Shown here: piece by piece, positions 44,561 through 54,735 of the stretch
Layout of the letters: every line of letters begins with the position of its first letter
Position numbering within the stretch: position 1 is the stretch's first letter
Origin: Flammeovirgaceae bacterium UBA4465
GTDB lineage: Bacteria; Bacteroidota; Bacteroidia; Cytophagales; Cyclobacteriaceae
Direction of reading: 5' to 3'
DNA: 64,000 bases
Assembly (NCBI GenBank): GCA_905182655.1
Contig: CAJJCN010000022.1
Coordinates: forward strand, 1-64,000
Made by a program: the position numbers and the translations under genes
The notes under the pieces: generated by a model
Seen by the model: only the letters and a program-made list of their open reading frames with translations
Database searches by the model: none
What the model was told of the DNA's origin: nothing

Positions 44561-46570
44561 ATGAAAATAGGAGCAAATTTTCCTGCGAAAACCCCAGAAG
44601 GTCCTATTGAGGACAAATGGACTTCTTACAAAAATAAAATTGATCTGGTCAACCCAGCCAATAAACGACTCATAGATGTTATTGTCGTCGGCACAGGATT
44701 GGCAGGGGGCTCGGCAGCGGCCTCTTTGGCAGAATTGGGATACAATGTCAAAGCTTTTTGTTTTCAAGATTCTCCGCGAAGAGCACATTCTATCGCCGCA
44801 CAAGGGGGCATCAATGCCTCGAAAAATTACATGGGAGATGGTGACTCAGATTATCGCCTCTTCTACGATACCGTAAAAGGGGGTGATTACAGGGCACGGG
44901 AAGAAAATGTCTATAGGTTGGCAGAAGTATCAGGCAACATCATTGATCAGTGCGTTGCCCAGGGTGTACCTTTTGCTAGAGATTATGGGGGTTTGTTGGA
45001 TAATCGCTCTTTTGGTGGCGTTTTGGTCTCTCGAACTTTTTATGCCAAAGGTCAAACCGGTCAGCAATTGCTATTAGGTGCCTACTCGGCGATGAATAGA
45101 CAAATAGCGAGGGGTAAAATAAAGATGTACAACCGTCATGAGATGATGGATTTGGTGATCGTAGATGGTAAAGCAAGGGGAATCATTGCCAAAAACTTAA
45201 TTACGGGTGAACTTGAAAGACACTCGGCTCATGCCGTAGTGATCGCTTCTGGAGGCTATGGTAATGTCTTTTATTTGTCAACCAATGCCATGGGCAGTAA
45301 TGTTTCGGCAGCATGGAAAATTCATAAAAAAGGAGCTTGGTTTGCGAATCCTTGCTTCACTCAAATACACCCTACTTGTATCCCAGTATCTGGAGATCAT
45401 CAATCAAAGTTGACTTTGATGTCTGAATCCTTAAGAAATGATGGTCGAATTTGGGTACCTGCCAAGGAAGAAGATGTAAAAGCCATCCGATCAGGAGCAC
45501 TGAAGCCAACGGCTATCGCAGAGGCAGATAGAGATTACTTTTTGGAACGTCGCTATCCAGCCTTTGGTAATCTCGTACCTAGAGATGTGGCTTCAAGGGC
45601 TGCAAAAGAAAGATGTGATGCTGGCTTTGGTGTAAATGCTACCGGCGAAGCGGTCTATTTAGATTTTGCGGCGGCCGTGATAAGATACGGAAAAGAAAAA
45701 GCCCTGGTCACGCACCAAGATGCAAATAACGAAGCCTTAGTTCTTGAGTTGGGGAGGGAAATTATTGCCACCAAATATGGCAATCTGTTCCAAATGTATG
45801 AAAAAATAGTTGACGAAAATCCTTATGAAACTCCCATGATGATTTACCCTGCGGTGCATTATACCATGGGTGGTGTATGGGTTGATTATGATTTGATGAC
45901 TACTGTTCCTGGTTGCTATGCCATTGGAGAAGCAAACTTTTCCGAACATGGCGCCAATCGCCTCGGTGCCTCAGCATTGATGCAAGGTTTAGCTGATGGG
46001 TATTTTGTCCTTCCCTATACCATTGGCAATTACCTAGCAAAAGATATTCGTACCGGAGCAATCCCTGTAGATACTCCTGAATTTGCTGCTGCAGAAAAAG
46101 GTGTTCAAGAGCAACTTGAACGCTTCATCAACAACAAAGGCTCGAAACCCGTTGATTATTTTCATAAAAAATTGGGGAAAATCATGTGGGATAAAGTAGG
46201 TATGTCAAGAAATGGAAAAGACCTCAAAGATGCCGTCGAAGAAATCCAAGCCATCAGAGACGAATTTTACAAGGAAGTAAAGGTACCCGGAGACCTAGAG
46301 GGTTTTAATGAGGAATTAGCCAAAGCGGGCAGGGTTGCAGACTTCTTGGAATTAGGAGAGCTTTTTGCAAAAGATGCGCTCAATAGAGAAGAATCCTGTG
46401 GAGGTCATTTCAGAGAAGAACACCAAACACCAGAAGGTGAAGCCAAAAGAGACAAAGCCTTTCAGTATGTAGCTGCTTGGGAGCATGATGGAGCCCCAAA
46501 AGACGCAAAGCTTCACAAAGAAATGCTTGATTATAAATACATTGAGGTAAAAGAAAGAAGTTACAAATAA
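44561..46570 (+). CDS. sdhA: Succinate dehydrogenase/fumarate reductase flavoprotein subunit
   Basis: SdhA is the FAD subunit oxidising succinate in the TCA cycle. The 669-residue protein has the FAD Rossmann motif [19 protein letters not shown] near residue 40, the covalent FAD region [17 protein letters not shown] and the active-site HPTCIP. Near the C-terminal part of the FAD domain it carries [20 protein letters not shown]. It is longer than the E. coli enzyme, as in the Bacteroidota/epsilon type B complexes. It lies 66 bp after sdhC. Confidence 0.97.
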   Translation: MKIGANFPAKTPEGPIEDKWTSYKNKIDLVNPANKRLIDVIVVGTGLAGGSAAASLAELGYNVKAFCFQDSPRRAHSIAAQGGINASKNYMGDGDSDYRLFYDTVKGGDYRAREENVYRLAEVSGNIIDQCVAQGVPFARDYGGLLDNRSFGGVLVSRTFYAKGQTGQQLLLGAYSAMNRQIARGKIKMYNRHEMMDLVIVDGKARGIIAKNLITGELERHSAHAVVIASGGYGNVFYLSTNAMGSNVSAAWKIHKKGAWFANPCFTQIHPTCIPVSGDHQSKLTLMSESLRNDGRIWVPAKEEDVKAIRSGALKPTAIAEADRDYFLERRYPAFGNLVPRDVASRAAKERCDAGFGVNATGEAVYLDFAAAVIRYGKEKALVTHQDANNEALVLELGREIIATKYGNLFQMYEKIVDENPYETPMMIYPAVHYTMGGVWVDYDLMTTVPGCYAIGEANFSEHGANRLGASALMQGLADGYFVLPYTIGNYLAKDIRTGAIPVDTPEFAAAEKGVQEQLERFINNKGSKPVDYFHKKLGKIMWDKVGMSRNGKDLKDAVEEIQAIRDEFYKEVKVPGDLEGFNEELAKAGRVADFLELGELFAKDALNREESCGGHFREEHQTPEGEAKRDKAFQYVAAWEHDGAPKDAKLHKEMLDYKYIEVKERSYK

Positions 46571-46592
46571 GAGCTAGTAAAATTCATAAGAG

Positions 46593-47339
46593 ATGGACTT
46601 AAAACTTAAAATTTGGCGACAGAAAAATGCCGCCACCAAAGGTAAGATTGTTGATTACGATATCAGTGAGGTTTCCTCCGATATGTCATTCTTAGAAATG
46701 CTTGATGTATTGAATAGAGAACTTACCGAGAAAGGTGATGAGCCTGTAAGTTTTGATCACGACTGCAGAGAGGGTATCTGTGGATCTTGTTCCTTGCAGA
46801 TCAATGGCCGCCCGCATGGTCCTGATGGAGGCACCACTACCTGTCAACTTCACATGCGAAAATTCAAAGATGGTGACAGCATCGTCATTGAACCCTTTCG
46901 TGCCAAAGCGTTTCCGATCGTTAAAGATTTAATCATCGATCGATCAGCCTTTGACCGAGTACAACATGCCGGCGCTTTTATCTCTGTAAATACTTCCGGA
47001 AATACGCAAGATGCCAATGCGACACCCATCAACAAAGGTGATGCAGATCACGCTTTTGACGCCGCCTCTTGTATTGGCTGCGGGGCCTGCGTGGCTGCAT
47101 GTAAAAATGCCTCAGCCATGCTTTTTGTCTCAGCAAAAGTTTCACAATATGCCTTATTGCCTCAAGGTCAGGTGGAACGTGAAATGCGGGTAACAGACAT
47201 GGTTTCTCAAATGGATGAAGAGGGATTTGGGGCTTGCACAAATACAGGAGCTTGTGAAGCTGAATGTCCCAAAGGCATCAGTCTCACCAATATTGCTCGG
47301 ATGAATAGAGAATTCATTGGATCCAATTTAAAATCTTAA
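46593..47339 (+). CDS. sdhB: Succinate dehydrogenase/fumarate reductase iron-sulfur subunit
   Basis: SdhB carries electrons from FAD to quinone through three iron-sulfur clusters. The 248-residue protein has the [2Fe-2S] motif [15 protein letters not shown] with a later CQLHMR. The C-terminal cluster ligands are in [15 protein letters not shown] and in [17 protein letters not shown]. Spacing to sdhA is 22 bp. Confidence 0.96.
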   Translation: MDLKLKIWRQKNAATKGKIVDYDISEVSSDMSFLEMLDVLNRELTEKGDEPVSFDHDCREGICGSCSLQINGRPHGPDGGTTTCQLHMRKFKDGDSIVIEPFRAKAFPIVKDLIIDRSAFDRVQHAGAFISVNTSGNTQDANATPINKGDADHAFDAASCIGCGACVAACKNASAMLFVSAKVSQYALLPQGQVEREMRVTDMVSQMDEEGFGACTNTGACEAECPKGISLTNIARMNREFIGSNLKS

Positions 47340-47359
47340 AAGAAAGTAGGGTACTCAAT

Positions 47360-47390
47360 AAAACCTTGACGTAGACGCGAGGTTTTTTTT
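47360..47390 (+). terminator. Intrinsic terminator after sdhB
   Basis: AAAACCTTG pairs with CGAGGTTTT through a bulged stem (47360-47386). The inner CG/CG pairs close a TAGA tetraloop, and eight T residues end the structure at 47390. It lies 21 bp after the sdhB stop and fits a Rho-independent terminator. Confidence 0.75.
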
Positions 47391-47449
47391 GTTTTCTGCT
47401 CTTTGATGGGTTTTAACTTTTAATTGAAAATTTTACGCGTCAGGTGGCT

Positions 47450-50137
47450 ATGAAAAAAAGCTTAGTTATCTTCTTTGGATCCTTATTATTCTTCATCTCA
47501 GGTTACTTTATTTACGCTGTTTGGGATCATAAAAGTTCTGCTGACTTATGGGATTTTGTCCCAGAAAATTCCGGTCTTGTATACGAAAGTAATGACCTAG
47601 GTGCGACACTTCTCAGATTACAAGACCTCGAATCATTTCAATCACTTATCAATATCCCTAGCTTAGGGAAGCTCCATGGTCACATCGAAAAAATAGAGCG
47701 CTTGACGGGATTGAACTCATTCTACTCTTTTATCAATAAAACTTCTGGATTGATAAGCCTTCACAATACAGGGAAAAATGAATTTGACTTTCTTTACTTA
47801 GTTGCCATCAATGATCTGACCACTCTAGGTGGGGTATCAAAATTAATAACCCCTCTTGTTTCTAAGGCATTAGAGAAGAAACCTCGAACCTATTTAGGCT
47901 TTGAGCTCAATGAAGTTTCCTTATCATTTACTGAGAGTCGTTTGACTTATCTTATTTATGATAATTATTTCATTGCCAGCTTTACCCCCTATCTAGTTGA
48001 GGATGCGATAAGAGCCTTCGGAGATGATAATTATCCGTCCTTCAGAGAGGTATTTGCTGAGCATCAGCAAATAACAAAAATTAAACAGGATGAAGGTAAT
48101 CTCTACCTTAATTACGAGGGTTTCATTAAGGTCAGTCAGGCTTTTGCTACCAATGATCTCGATAAAAACTTTTTAACCTCTGCTTTTTTAGATCTTAATA
48201 TCGAAAATAGCCACATCAGTTTAAGTGGCTTTTCATTTGCTGACAGTAGTAAAGCCTTACAAATGATCAAAGGCGTCATCGGTGCTCCACTAGATATGTC
48301 AGACGTCATTAGTAACCGTACTTCAATGCTTCACCATTTTAGTTTTCAAGATCCTTATTTATGGCGAAATCAACAGAAAAACACGGACCACCTTAATCAA
48401 AAAACATTCCGTTCCGAACGATCTATAAATCCCCAAGATGCAATGAAATTTTTAGATCAAGAAATGGGTCGTGCCATCCAATTCAGGGATGGACAAAAAG
48501 TTCCCATCCTTATTGTAGCCTGTAAAAATAGTGAGGGCCTCATTCACTATATAGATGCGATAGCAAAACAAATACCAAATCAACGATCAGATCACTTTTT
48601 TGTTGAGCAGTACAATCAACATGACATCCGTCGACTTCCTAAAAAAAATCTGCCTGCTTTATTATTTGGTGAGATCGCAAAAGATCTTCCTGAAGGCTAT
48701 TACAGTTCATTCGAAAACTATGTTTTTATAAGTCCAAACCTCCCTGTATTAAAAGAATTTTTATCTGATATTTTAAATGAAAACACATGGGGGAAATCAT
48801 TAAGTAAGAAAAAGTTCCTGAAAAAAATTAACAAAGCTTCTCCCTATACCCTCATTGTCAATGGTGCCGAATCTTGGGACCATTTGTTTCACACAATGCC
48901 GCCACAATGGCAAAATGATTTTATAATGTCAGAGATGATTTTCAAAAGCTTTGGACATCTTGCCATCCAATTTTCCAGTATTGATGATAAATATTTTACC
49001 AGTATTTTCATTGAAAAGAATAGCCCATCTTCCGAAAGAAACAGCCATCTAATAAAAACAAATACCCTTGAATTTGACCATTCCTTAATTTCCAAGCCTT
49101 ATTTAGTAACAAACCATAGAAATGGGAGCAATGAAATCATTGTTCAAGACCGCAACAAAGAAATCTATCTGGTCGATACGGATTTTCAAATAAGCTGGCA
49201 ACGACCCCTCTTCCTACCTATAGTAGGCACCATACATCAAATAGATTTTTATAAAAACAAAAAGCTTCAATATGCCTTCATAACCAGTGATTCTCTCTAT
49301 GTGATAGATAGAACAGGTCAAAATGTAGCGAACTTTCCGAAATACTTAGCACCCCATCTCAAAAGTTTGGAAATTGTAGATTACGATCAACAAAGAAACT
49401 ACCGATTTTCAATTACCACACATGGGGGAGATGCCTTCATCACGGATAAGGATGGAACTCCTCTGGAAGGATGGAATCCTTATCATTTTGAGAAGGATAT
49501 CATTGGATCCATGCGCCATTTCAGGATCGGCGGTACCGATGTATATACGGTTGTATTGGCCAATGGTGAAATCATTTTACTTAGCAGACGGGCTAAGATT
49601 TATAGTGGATTCCCACTCAAATTAAATCTCAATATAGCAAGCGATTACCACCTGCGCATGGGAAGTAATTTCAAATCATCTCATTGGAACCTACTTACTG
49701 AAAATGGCACCCTCATTCAGGTGAATCTTAAAGGTGAAATACTACACAAAAAACAATTATATAAGCCAGCAACTGACACCCAATTCACCCTACTTAATGA
49801 CTCAAAAAATAATAAATATGTAATCTCTAAAGCGACCCATAATAAAATCACTTTAGTCAATGATCAAGATGAAATCTACTTCGAAAAAAATCACTCACTT
49901 GACAAAAAAGTACGCGTTCAATTTTTCAGTAATGGCAATCAGGGTGACTATATTGTTTTAAACCCTATTAAAGACGGATATATGAGCCTCTTTGACCTAA
50001 AAGGGAACTTGCTCACCAGCCCATCGCTCCCTAGCTCACATCCCATCGAGATGTATAATCGAGGTAAATCTAAGCAGCAAGAAATCTATTTGATCGATGA
50101 GACAACACTCCTCACTTACTCACAAAGCCCTAAATGA
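47450..50137 (+). CDS. Membrane-anchored protein of unknown function with a propeller-like C-terminal half
   Basis: I do not recognise this family. The 895-residue protein starts best at ATG 47450 (MKKSLVIFFGSLLFF); a GTG two codons earlier is open but unlikely. One N-terminal membrane segment (about 5-23) is followed by FVPENSGLVYESND, a pattern like large exported proteins with a DUF3352-type body. From about residue 550 there are repeated short strands with turns (IVQDRNKEIYLVDT, VIDRTGQNVANFP, ITDKDGTPLEGW, LFDLKGNLL) that resemble a PQQ-like β-propeller. It is probably periplasmic and anchored in the inner membrane. It stands alone downstream of the sdhB terminator. Confidence 0.7.
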   Translation: MKKSLVIFFGSLLFFISGYFIYAVWDHKSSADLWDFVPENSGLVYESNDLGATLLRLQDLESFQSLINIPSLGKLHGHIEKIERLTGLNSFYSFINKTSGLISLHNTGKNEFDFLYLVAINDLTTLGGVSKLITPLVSKALEKKPRTYLGFELNEVSLSFTESRLTYLIYDNYFIASFTPYLVEDAIRAFGDDNYPSFREVFAEHQQITKIKQDEGNLYLNYEGFIKVSQAFATNDLDKNFLTSAFLDLNIENSHISLSGFSFADSSKALQMIKGVIGAPLDMSDVISNRTSMLHHFSFQDPYLWRNQQKNTDHLNQKTFRSERSINPQDAMKFLDQEMGRAIQFRDGQKVPILIVACKNSEGLIHYIDAIAKQIPNQRSDHFFVEQYNQHDIRRLPKKNLPALLFGEIAKDLPEGYYSSFENYVFISPNLPVLKEFLSDILNENTWGKSLSKKKFLKKINKASPYTLIVNGAESWDHLFHTMPPQWQNDFIMSEMIFKSFGHLAIQFSSIDDKYFTSIFIEKNSPSSERNSHLIKTNTLEFDHSLISKPYLVTNHRNGSNEIIVQDRNKEIYLVDTDFQISWQRPLFLPIVGTIHQIDFYKNKKLQYAFITSDSLYVIDRTGQNVANFPKYLAPHLKSLEIVDYDQQRNYRFSITTHGGDAFITDKDGTPLEGWNPYHFEKDIIGSMRHFRIGGTDVYTVVLANGEIILLSRRAKIYSGFPLKLNLNIASDYHLRMGSNFKSSHWNLLTENGTLIQVNLKGEILHKKQLYKPATDTQFTLLNDSKNNKYVISKATHNKITLVNDQDEIYFEKNHSLDKKVRVQFFSNGNQGDYIVLNPIKDGYMSLFDLKGNLLTSPSLPSSHPIEMYNRGKSKQQEIYLIDETTLLTYSQSPK

Positions 50138-50223
50138 TTTCATGGGGTATGAAAGGTATAAGCAGGCTCGTAAATCACCCACAAGATAGGATCGCCGACC
50201 TAGCCTTCAATAATATGAGCCCT

Positions 50224-52278
50224 TCATTTTGAATCAGACACCAGCAGGCCCGCCCGCCTCAAAAGCGCGTCTACCGTGGGTTCCGCTCCCCTAAATTTCT
50301 CATATAGCTCCATCGGGCGTTGCGTTCCCCCTTGGCTCAAAATACAATCTTTGAAAGACTTAGCCGTCTTGAAGTCGAAAATACCCTTTTCCTTAAAGCA
50401 CTCGAAAGCATCAGCATCTAGTACCTCTGCCCATTTATAGCTATAATAGCCTGAAGCATAACCCCCAGCAAAAATATGAGAAAATTGAACGCTCATATTG
50501 GTATTGGGAATATCAGGAAAAAGATTGGTCGGTGCTAAAATTTCTTTTTCTAACTCATCAATGGGGTCCATCTTCTGAGCAGCAGTGTAGGTTTGGTTGT
50601 GAAGAGATAAATCTAAAATCGCAAAGCTCAACTGTCTCATCGTTGCATACGCCTCATGAAAAGTGGCGGCAGATTTAATCCGTTCAATATACTTTGACGG
50701 AATGATCTCCTCCGTTTCATAATGATGGGCAAAAAGACGCAAACATTCCGGTTCGTAACACCAATTTTCAAGAATTTGAGAAGGCAGCTCTACAAAATCC
50801 CATGGCACACTGGTTCCAGATAAACTTTCATACTTAGTATCTGCGAGCATCCCATGCAACGCATGCCCAAACTCATGAAATAAAGTTTTAACTTCATCAA
50901 ACTTTAAAAGTGAAGGACGGTTCTTGGTAGAGGGTGTAAAATTACATACGATACTGACCTGTGGAATAATTCTTTGGTCGTTCACTATTTTCTGACCTCG
51001 ATAGGAAGTCATCCATGCACCTGGACGCTTTCCCAACCTTGGAAAATAATCTGCGAGGAAAATGGCCTTTAATTCTTGACCTTCCCAAACTTCATAAGCC
51101 TTGACCTCTTCATGATAAATAGGAATTTGATCATTGAGCTTAAAAGTCAAGCCAAATAATTTCTCAGCCGTTTTAAATACTCCATTGATGACCTTTTCAA
51201 GCTTAAAGTAAGGCTTGAGTAACTCATCATCAAAATCGAATTTCTTTTTCCTCAACTTCTCTGCATAATAAGCCCAATCCCATCGCTCCAGTTCATAGTC
51301 GATACCTAGGGTTCTCATGAATACCTTTACTTCATCGACTTCTTGAACCGCCTTTACTTTTGACTTTAGCAATAAATCATCAAGAAAATCCTGTACTCTA
51401 GTAGGAGTTTCTGCCATTCGCTCTTCCAGAACATAACTCGCGTAACTGTCGTATCCTAAAAGTTCCGCCATCTCCGCTCTAAGCTTTACAATGTTCAAAA
51501 CCAAATTTCGATTATCATTGGCGCCTTCTTTAAATGCTTTTTGCATGTAGGCGATAAACAATTGCTTACGTAAACCTCGATGATCCGCATTTTCCATAAA
51601 AGGGATGAACGAAGGTGCCTGCAAGGTGAATATCCACTTATCTGGCCATTGCTTTCCAACGGCCAGTGACTTGGCCCGGTCAATCAAATCTTGAGGTAAA
51701 CCCGCTAGATCTTCTTTCTTGTTGAGAACCAATTCATAATTATTAGTTTCTGCCAATACATTCTCACCAAATTTCAGGGCCAGACTCGACAGCGCTACGG
51801 TAATCTCTTTATACCTGTTTTGACTCTTTGAATCAAGTCCTGCCCCATTTCGAGCAAAGGATTTGTACGTTTTTTCCAAAAGCATACCTTCCTCATCAGA
51901 GAGCACATCATTCAAGTCATAAACAAATTTTACCCGTTCAAAAAGTTTTTTATTTAGCTTTATCTCATTGTTAAAAGAAGTGAGCAAAGGAGATACCTCC
52001 TGTGTGATCTTTTGTATTTCATCGGAAGTTTCTGCAGAATTCAAATTGAACAGTACCTGGGAAACCCTATCTAAAAGTACTCCAGAAGCTTCAAGTGCCT
52101 CAATAGTGTTTTCAAAAGTGGGTGGATCCAGATGCTCAGTAATTTCAGTAATTTCAGTTCTCGCTTCAATAATACCTCGCTGAATGGCAGGTAAATAATG
52201 GGCGTTCTTTATTAAATTAAAGGGTGCCATTTGAAAAGATGTTTCAAATGGACGAAAAAAAGGATTCTGCTGAGTCAT
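50224..52278 (-). CDS. M3-family oligopeptidase (oligopeptidase A/Dcp-like)
   Basis: This zinc metallopeptidase degrades short peptides. The 684-residue protein has the active-site motif H468-E-F-G-H472 (LFHEFGHALHGML), followed by the third ligand region VELPSQILENW and the C-terminal HIFAGGYASGYYSYKWAEVLDADAF block typical of M3A enzymes. No signal peptide is visible, so it is likely cytoplasmic. Oligopeptidase A (PrlC) and dipeptidyl carboxypeptidase (Dcp) cannot be separated from the sequence alone. Confidence 0.93.
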   Translation of the reverse strand: MTQQNPFFRPFETSFQMAPFNLIKNAHYLPAIQRGIIEARTEITEITEHLDPPTFENTIEALEASGVLLDRVSQVLFNLNSAETSDEIQKITQEVSPLLTSFNNEIKLNKKLFERVKFVYDLNDVLSDEEGMLLEKTYKSFARNGAGLDSKSQNRYKEITVALSSLALKFGENVLAETNNYELVLNKKEDLAGLPQDLIDRAKSLAVGKQWPDKWIFTLQAPSFIPFMENADHRGLRKQLFIAYMQKAFKEGANDNRNLVLNIVKLRAEMAELLGYDSYASYVLEERMAETPTRVQDFLDDLLLKSKVKAVQEVDEVKVFMRTLGIDYELERWDWAYYAEKLRKKKFDFDDELLKPYFKLEKVINGVFKTAEKLFGLTFKLNDQIPIYHEEVKAYEVWEGQELKAIFLADYFPRLGKRPGAWMTSYRGQKIVNDQRIIPQVSIVCNFTPSTKNRPSLLKFDEVKTLFHEFGHALHGMLADTKYESLSGTSVPWDFVELPSQILENWCYEPECLRLFAHHYETEEIIPSKYIERIKSAATFHEAYATMRQLSFAILDLSLHNQTYTAAQKMDPIDELEKEILAPTNLFPDIPNTNMSVQFSHIFAGGYASGYYSYKWAEVLDADAFECFKEKGIFDFKTAKSFKDCILSQGGTQRPMELYEKFRGAEPTVDALLRRAGLLVSDSK

Positions 52279-52284
52279 TTTTGC

Positions 52285-52305
52285 TAAGTTTGTAAAGCAA
52301 ATTTA
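52285..52305. promoter_or_regulatory. Overlapping divergent -7 boxes
   Basis: In the 67-bp gap between the oligopeptidase and the channel gene, TAAGTTTG (52285-52292, plus) and TAAATTTG (52305-52298, minus) both match TAnnTTTG. Partner TTG elements are not clear at the right distance, so only the -7 parts are supported. Confidence 0.4.
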
Positions 52306-52345
52306 AAAAGGTAAAAGCACAGGTGTTGGCTTAAATCATAATTAG

Positions 52346-53962
52346 ATGAAAAAAATATTTTTGGCTTTATTTTTTAGCTTTTTAATCATTGGAGTTGGTC
52401 AATCACAATCCTTGACAGAAGACACCGTAATGTTTGATTTAAGTACGCCTTATCAAACCATTAAATCTTTTAATTTTTATTCTCAATCAGCACATTTTAA
52501 CCCTTCGTTACTCAAAAAATGTGCTGAATTAATAAGTAACGATTCCACAGATTTTCCTAAAAAATTAATCCAACTGATCAAAGGTGAAGGTATCTCGATC
52601 AAGCTGGAAGAAATTTCAAAAAACCCCGATTACATAGACAGCACCTCCCAACTTCACATTTATAAACTCAATGAAAATTATCCTTTATTATACCTAAAAA
52701 GAATCAATGGTATTTGGATCTTTCCAAAAGAGAGTGTTACAAATGTATTGCAGCTCCATGATAACCTTTTCTCCTTTGGGGGCAATACACTGCTTGATAT
52801 TATGGATTCATCACATGCTAATCAATATTTTGGATTGACCGTGAATCAATATTTAGCCGGCCTTTTTTTCATATTCACAGCCTTTGTCATTCATAAATTA
52901 TTAAGTAAGCTTATTGGGAAGTTTGCTCAAAAAATCATAAACCAATTAAAGGTCACTACCATTTCAGCAGAAGAGATGACTTCTCTTATAAAACCTTTAA
53001 GCTTTCTCATCATCATCTTACTTCTGTCCTTCTTTTTTCCCATACTTCAACTACCTGCTACGCTCTCCTTCTATTTGGCTACATCAATAAGGGCGGCCAT
53101 TCCCTTACTCTTCACCATTACAGCCTTTCGGTTAATTAAATTCATTGGACTCTATCTAGAAATGAAAGCTGCTCAGACCAAAAATACGATGGATGATCAG
53201 TTAGTTCCTATTATAAGAAAATCCTTGCGCGTTTTTGTAGTGGCTTTTGGAACATTGGCGATTCTCCAAAGCTTGAATATTTCTATTTTACCCTTATTGA
53301 CAGGTTTATCGATCGGTGGTTTGGCCTTTGCTTTGGCGGCACAGGATACCATCAAAAACTTCTTCGGTTCTGTGATGATTTTTATAGACAAGCCTTTTCT
53401 AATTGGTCATTGGATTACTACCGATGGGGTTGATGGTACCGTAGAAGAAGTGGGACTTAGGTCCACAAGAATTAGAACTTTTTCAAATTCTCTAGTCACC
53501 GTACCCAATGGAAAATTAGCAGATGCCACCATTAATAATCATGGCCTTCGAGTCTATCGAAGGTTTTACACCACGTTAAGCATTAATTATGACACCCCAC
53601 CTGCATTGATTGAGGTTTTTATAGACGGGTTAAAAGAAATTGTCAATCGACATCCAGATACCAATCGCGATCACAATAATATTTTTTTCAATGATATGGG
53701 AGCGCATTCACTCAATATTATGTTTTACATATTTTTTGAAGTCCCCGATTGGTCCCAAGAATTGAAAGCAAGGCATGAAATTTTATTGGAAATTTTGAAG
53801 TTAGGAAATGCTTTAAAAGTCAATTTCGCCTTCCCAACGCAAACCTTACATATTCCAGAAATCCCCACAACGCCATCCTCTGATACGAAATATCCAGATG
53901 ACCTTCAAGCCAAAGAAAATCTCACCCAATTTCTTTCTGTCAAAAAACTTAAAGACCAATAA
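52346..53962 (+). CDS. MscS-family mechanosensitive ion channel
   Basis: The channel opens on membrane tension to release solutes during osmotic downshock. The 538-residue protein has a signal peptide (1-20) and a periplasmic N-terminal domain of about 145 residues. Four to five membrane segments follow. The pore helix TM3 is seen in LTGLSIGGLAFALAAQDTIKN, followed by the β domain (FLIGHWITTDGVDGTVEEVGLRSTRIRT). It belongs to the larger MscS-like group rather than the minimal E. coli MscS (286 residues). Confidence 0.93.
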   Translation: MKKIFLALFFSFLIIGVGQSQSLTEDTVMFDLSTPYQTIKSFNFYSQSAHFNPSLLKKCAELISNDSTDFPKKLIQLIKGEGISIKLEEISKNPDYIDSTSQLHIYKLNENYPLLYLKRINGIWIFPKESVTNVLQLHDNLFSFGGNTLLDIMDSSHANQYFGLTVNQYLAGLFFIFTAFVIHKLLSKLIGKFAQKIINQLKVTTISAEEMTSLIKPLSFLIIILLLSFFFPILQLPATLSFYLATSIRAAIPLLFTITAFRLIKFIGLYLEMKAAQTKNTMDDQLVPIIRKSLRVFVVAFGTLAILQSLNISILPLLTGLSIGGLAFALAAQDTIKNFFGSVMIFIDKPFLIGHWITTDGVDGTVEEVGLRSTRIRTFSNSLVTVPNGKLADATINNHGLRVYRRFYTTLSINYDTPPALIEVFIDGLKEIVNRHPDTNRDHNNIFFNDMGAHSLNIMFYIFFEVPDWSQELKARHEILLEILKLGNALKVNFAFPTQTLHIPEIPTTPSSDTKYPDDLQAKENLTQFLSVKKLKDQ

Positions 53963-53998
53963 TGATTACTAGGCATGATTATTGACTTATGATAATTA

Positions 53999-54580
53999 AT
54001 GTTTGAAATCAGAATCTATATTATACTGATCATCACTGCAATTTTTGCTTTTTCCTGTGGAGAAGCAACGGTTGACATCCCATTGGACGAAGGGGATGTC
54101 ATCCACTATGATGGGGCCAATATATCAGCCCCTCAAATTTCTGAGGGACTCCATGAATCCACCATCCGTTTTGAAAGTCGAGACCTGTTACCTTTCCAAG
54201 GCCGCATCCTCGAATCTATCAAATTTCATATCACCTATGTCCCTGATGATTTGACCCTCAGAATTTATGAAAATGGTCGATTAAGTAATAAACCTCAAAC
54301 CCTATTGTATGAAGAGCGTCTCACCGGTACCGTCGCAAATAGTTGGAATACATTTGATTTAACTGAGGGTTTAATGATCGCCGGTGCTGACCTTTGGATC
54401 AGTCTAAGGTACCAAATCAATGAAACACAAATGGTCATCGGCTGTGATGCTGGGCCCGCCTTTGTCAATGGAGATTGGGAGTACAGTGGCCTTGAGGACA
54501 ATTGGAGTAGCTTGAGGTCCCGAACCAATAATCAAATAAGTATCAATTGGAACATTCGGGGTTTGCTCTCGGCTCTTTAA
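53999..54580 (+). CDS. Putative lipoprotein, carbohydrate-module-like
   Basis: This 193-residue protein has a signal sequence and lipobox AIFAFSC (Cys20), so it is probably lipid-anchored. The mature part is β-rich, with RFESRDLLPFQGRILESIKFHI, LRIYENGRLSNKPQTLLYEE and WNTFDLTEGLMIAGADLWISLRY. This pattern of a β-sandwich recurs in surface proteins with a carboxy-terminal jelly-roll, but no family is assigned. It lies 36 bp after the channel gene and may be co-transcribed. Confidence 0.65.
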   Translation: MFEIRIYIILIITAIFAFSCGEATVDIPLDEGDVIHYDGANISAPQISEGLHESTIRFESRDLLPFQGRILESIKFHITYVPDDLTLRIYENGRLSNKPQTLLYEERLTGTVANSWNTFDLTEGLMIAGADLWISLRYQINETQMVIGCDAGPAFVNGDWEYSGLEDNWSSLRSRTNNQISINWNIRGLLSAL

Positions 54581-54584
54581 TTCT

Positions 54585-54614
54585 TTGTTAAATCATCCAA
54601 AATAATTAACTTTA
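54585..54614 (+). promoter_or_regulatory. Candidate promoter of the PLP-enzyme gene
   Basis: TTG (54585-54587) is followed after 19 bases by TAACTTTA (54607-54614), one mismatch from TAnnTTTG. It would give a leader of about 115 bases before the GTG start at 54736. Confidence 0.45.
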
Positions 54615-54735
54615 GGATGCCTCAAAGCCATTACCTCAGATCCTTATCAGACTTTAATTGATGGTAGAAAGTGATTAATTTATCTCATATAACAAAGCAT
54701 CAACCTCATTTTCCTGAATTAACTTAAAAAATAAC

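Noticed and set aside
50138..50223. Terminator between the unknown protein and the oligopeptidase
   Set aside because: ATGAAAGG and CCCTTCAT are loosely complementary but about 60 bases apart, with no T-run.
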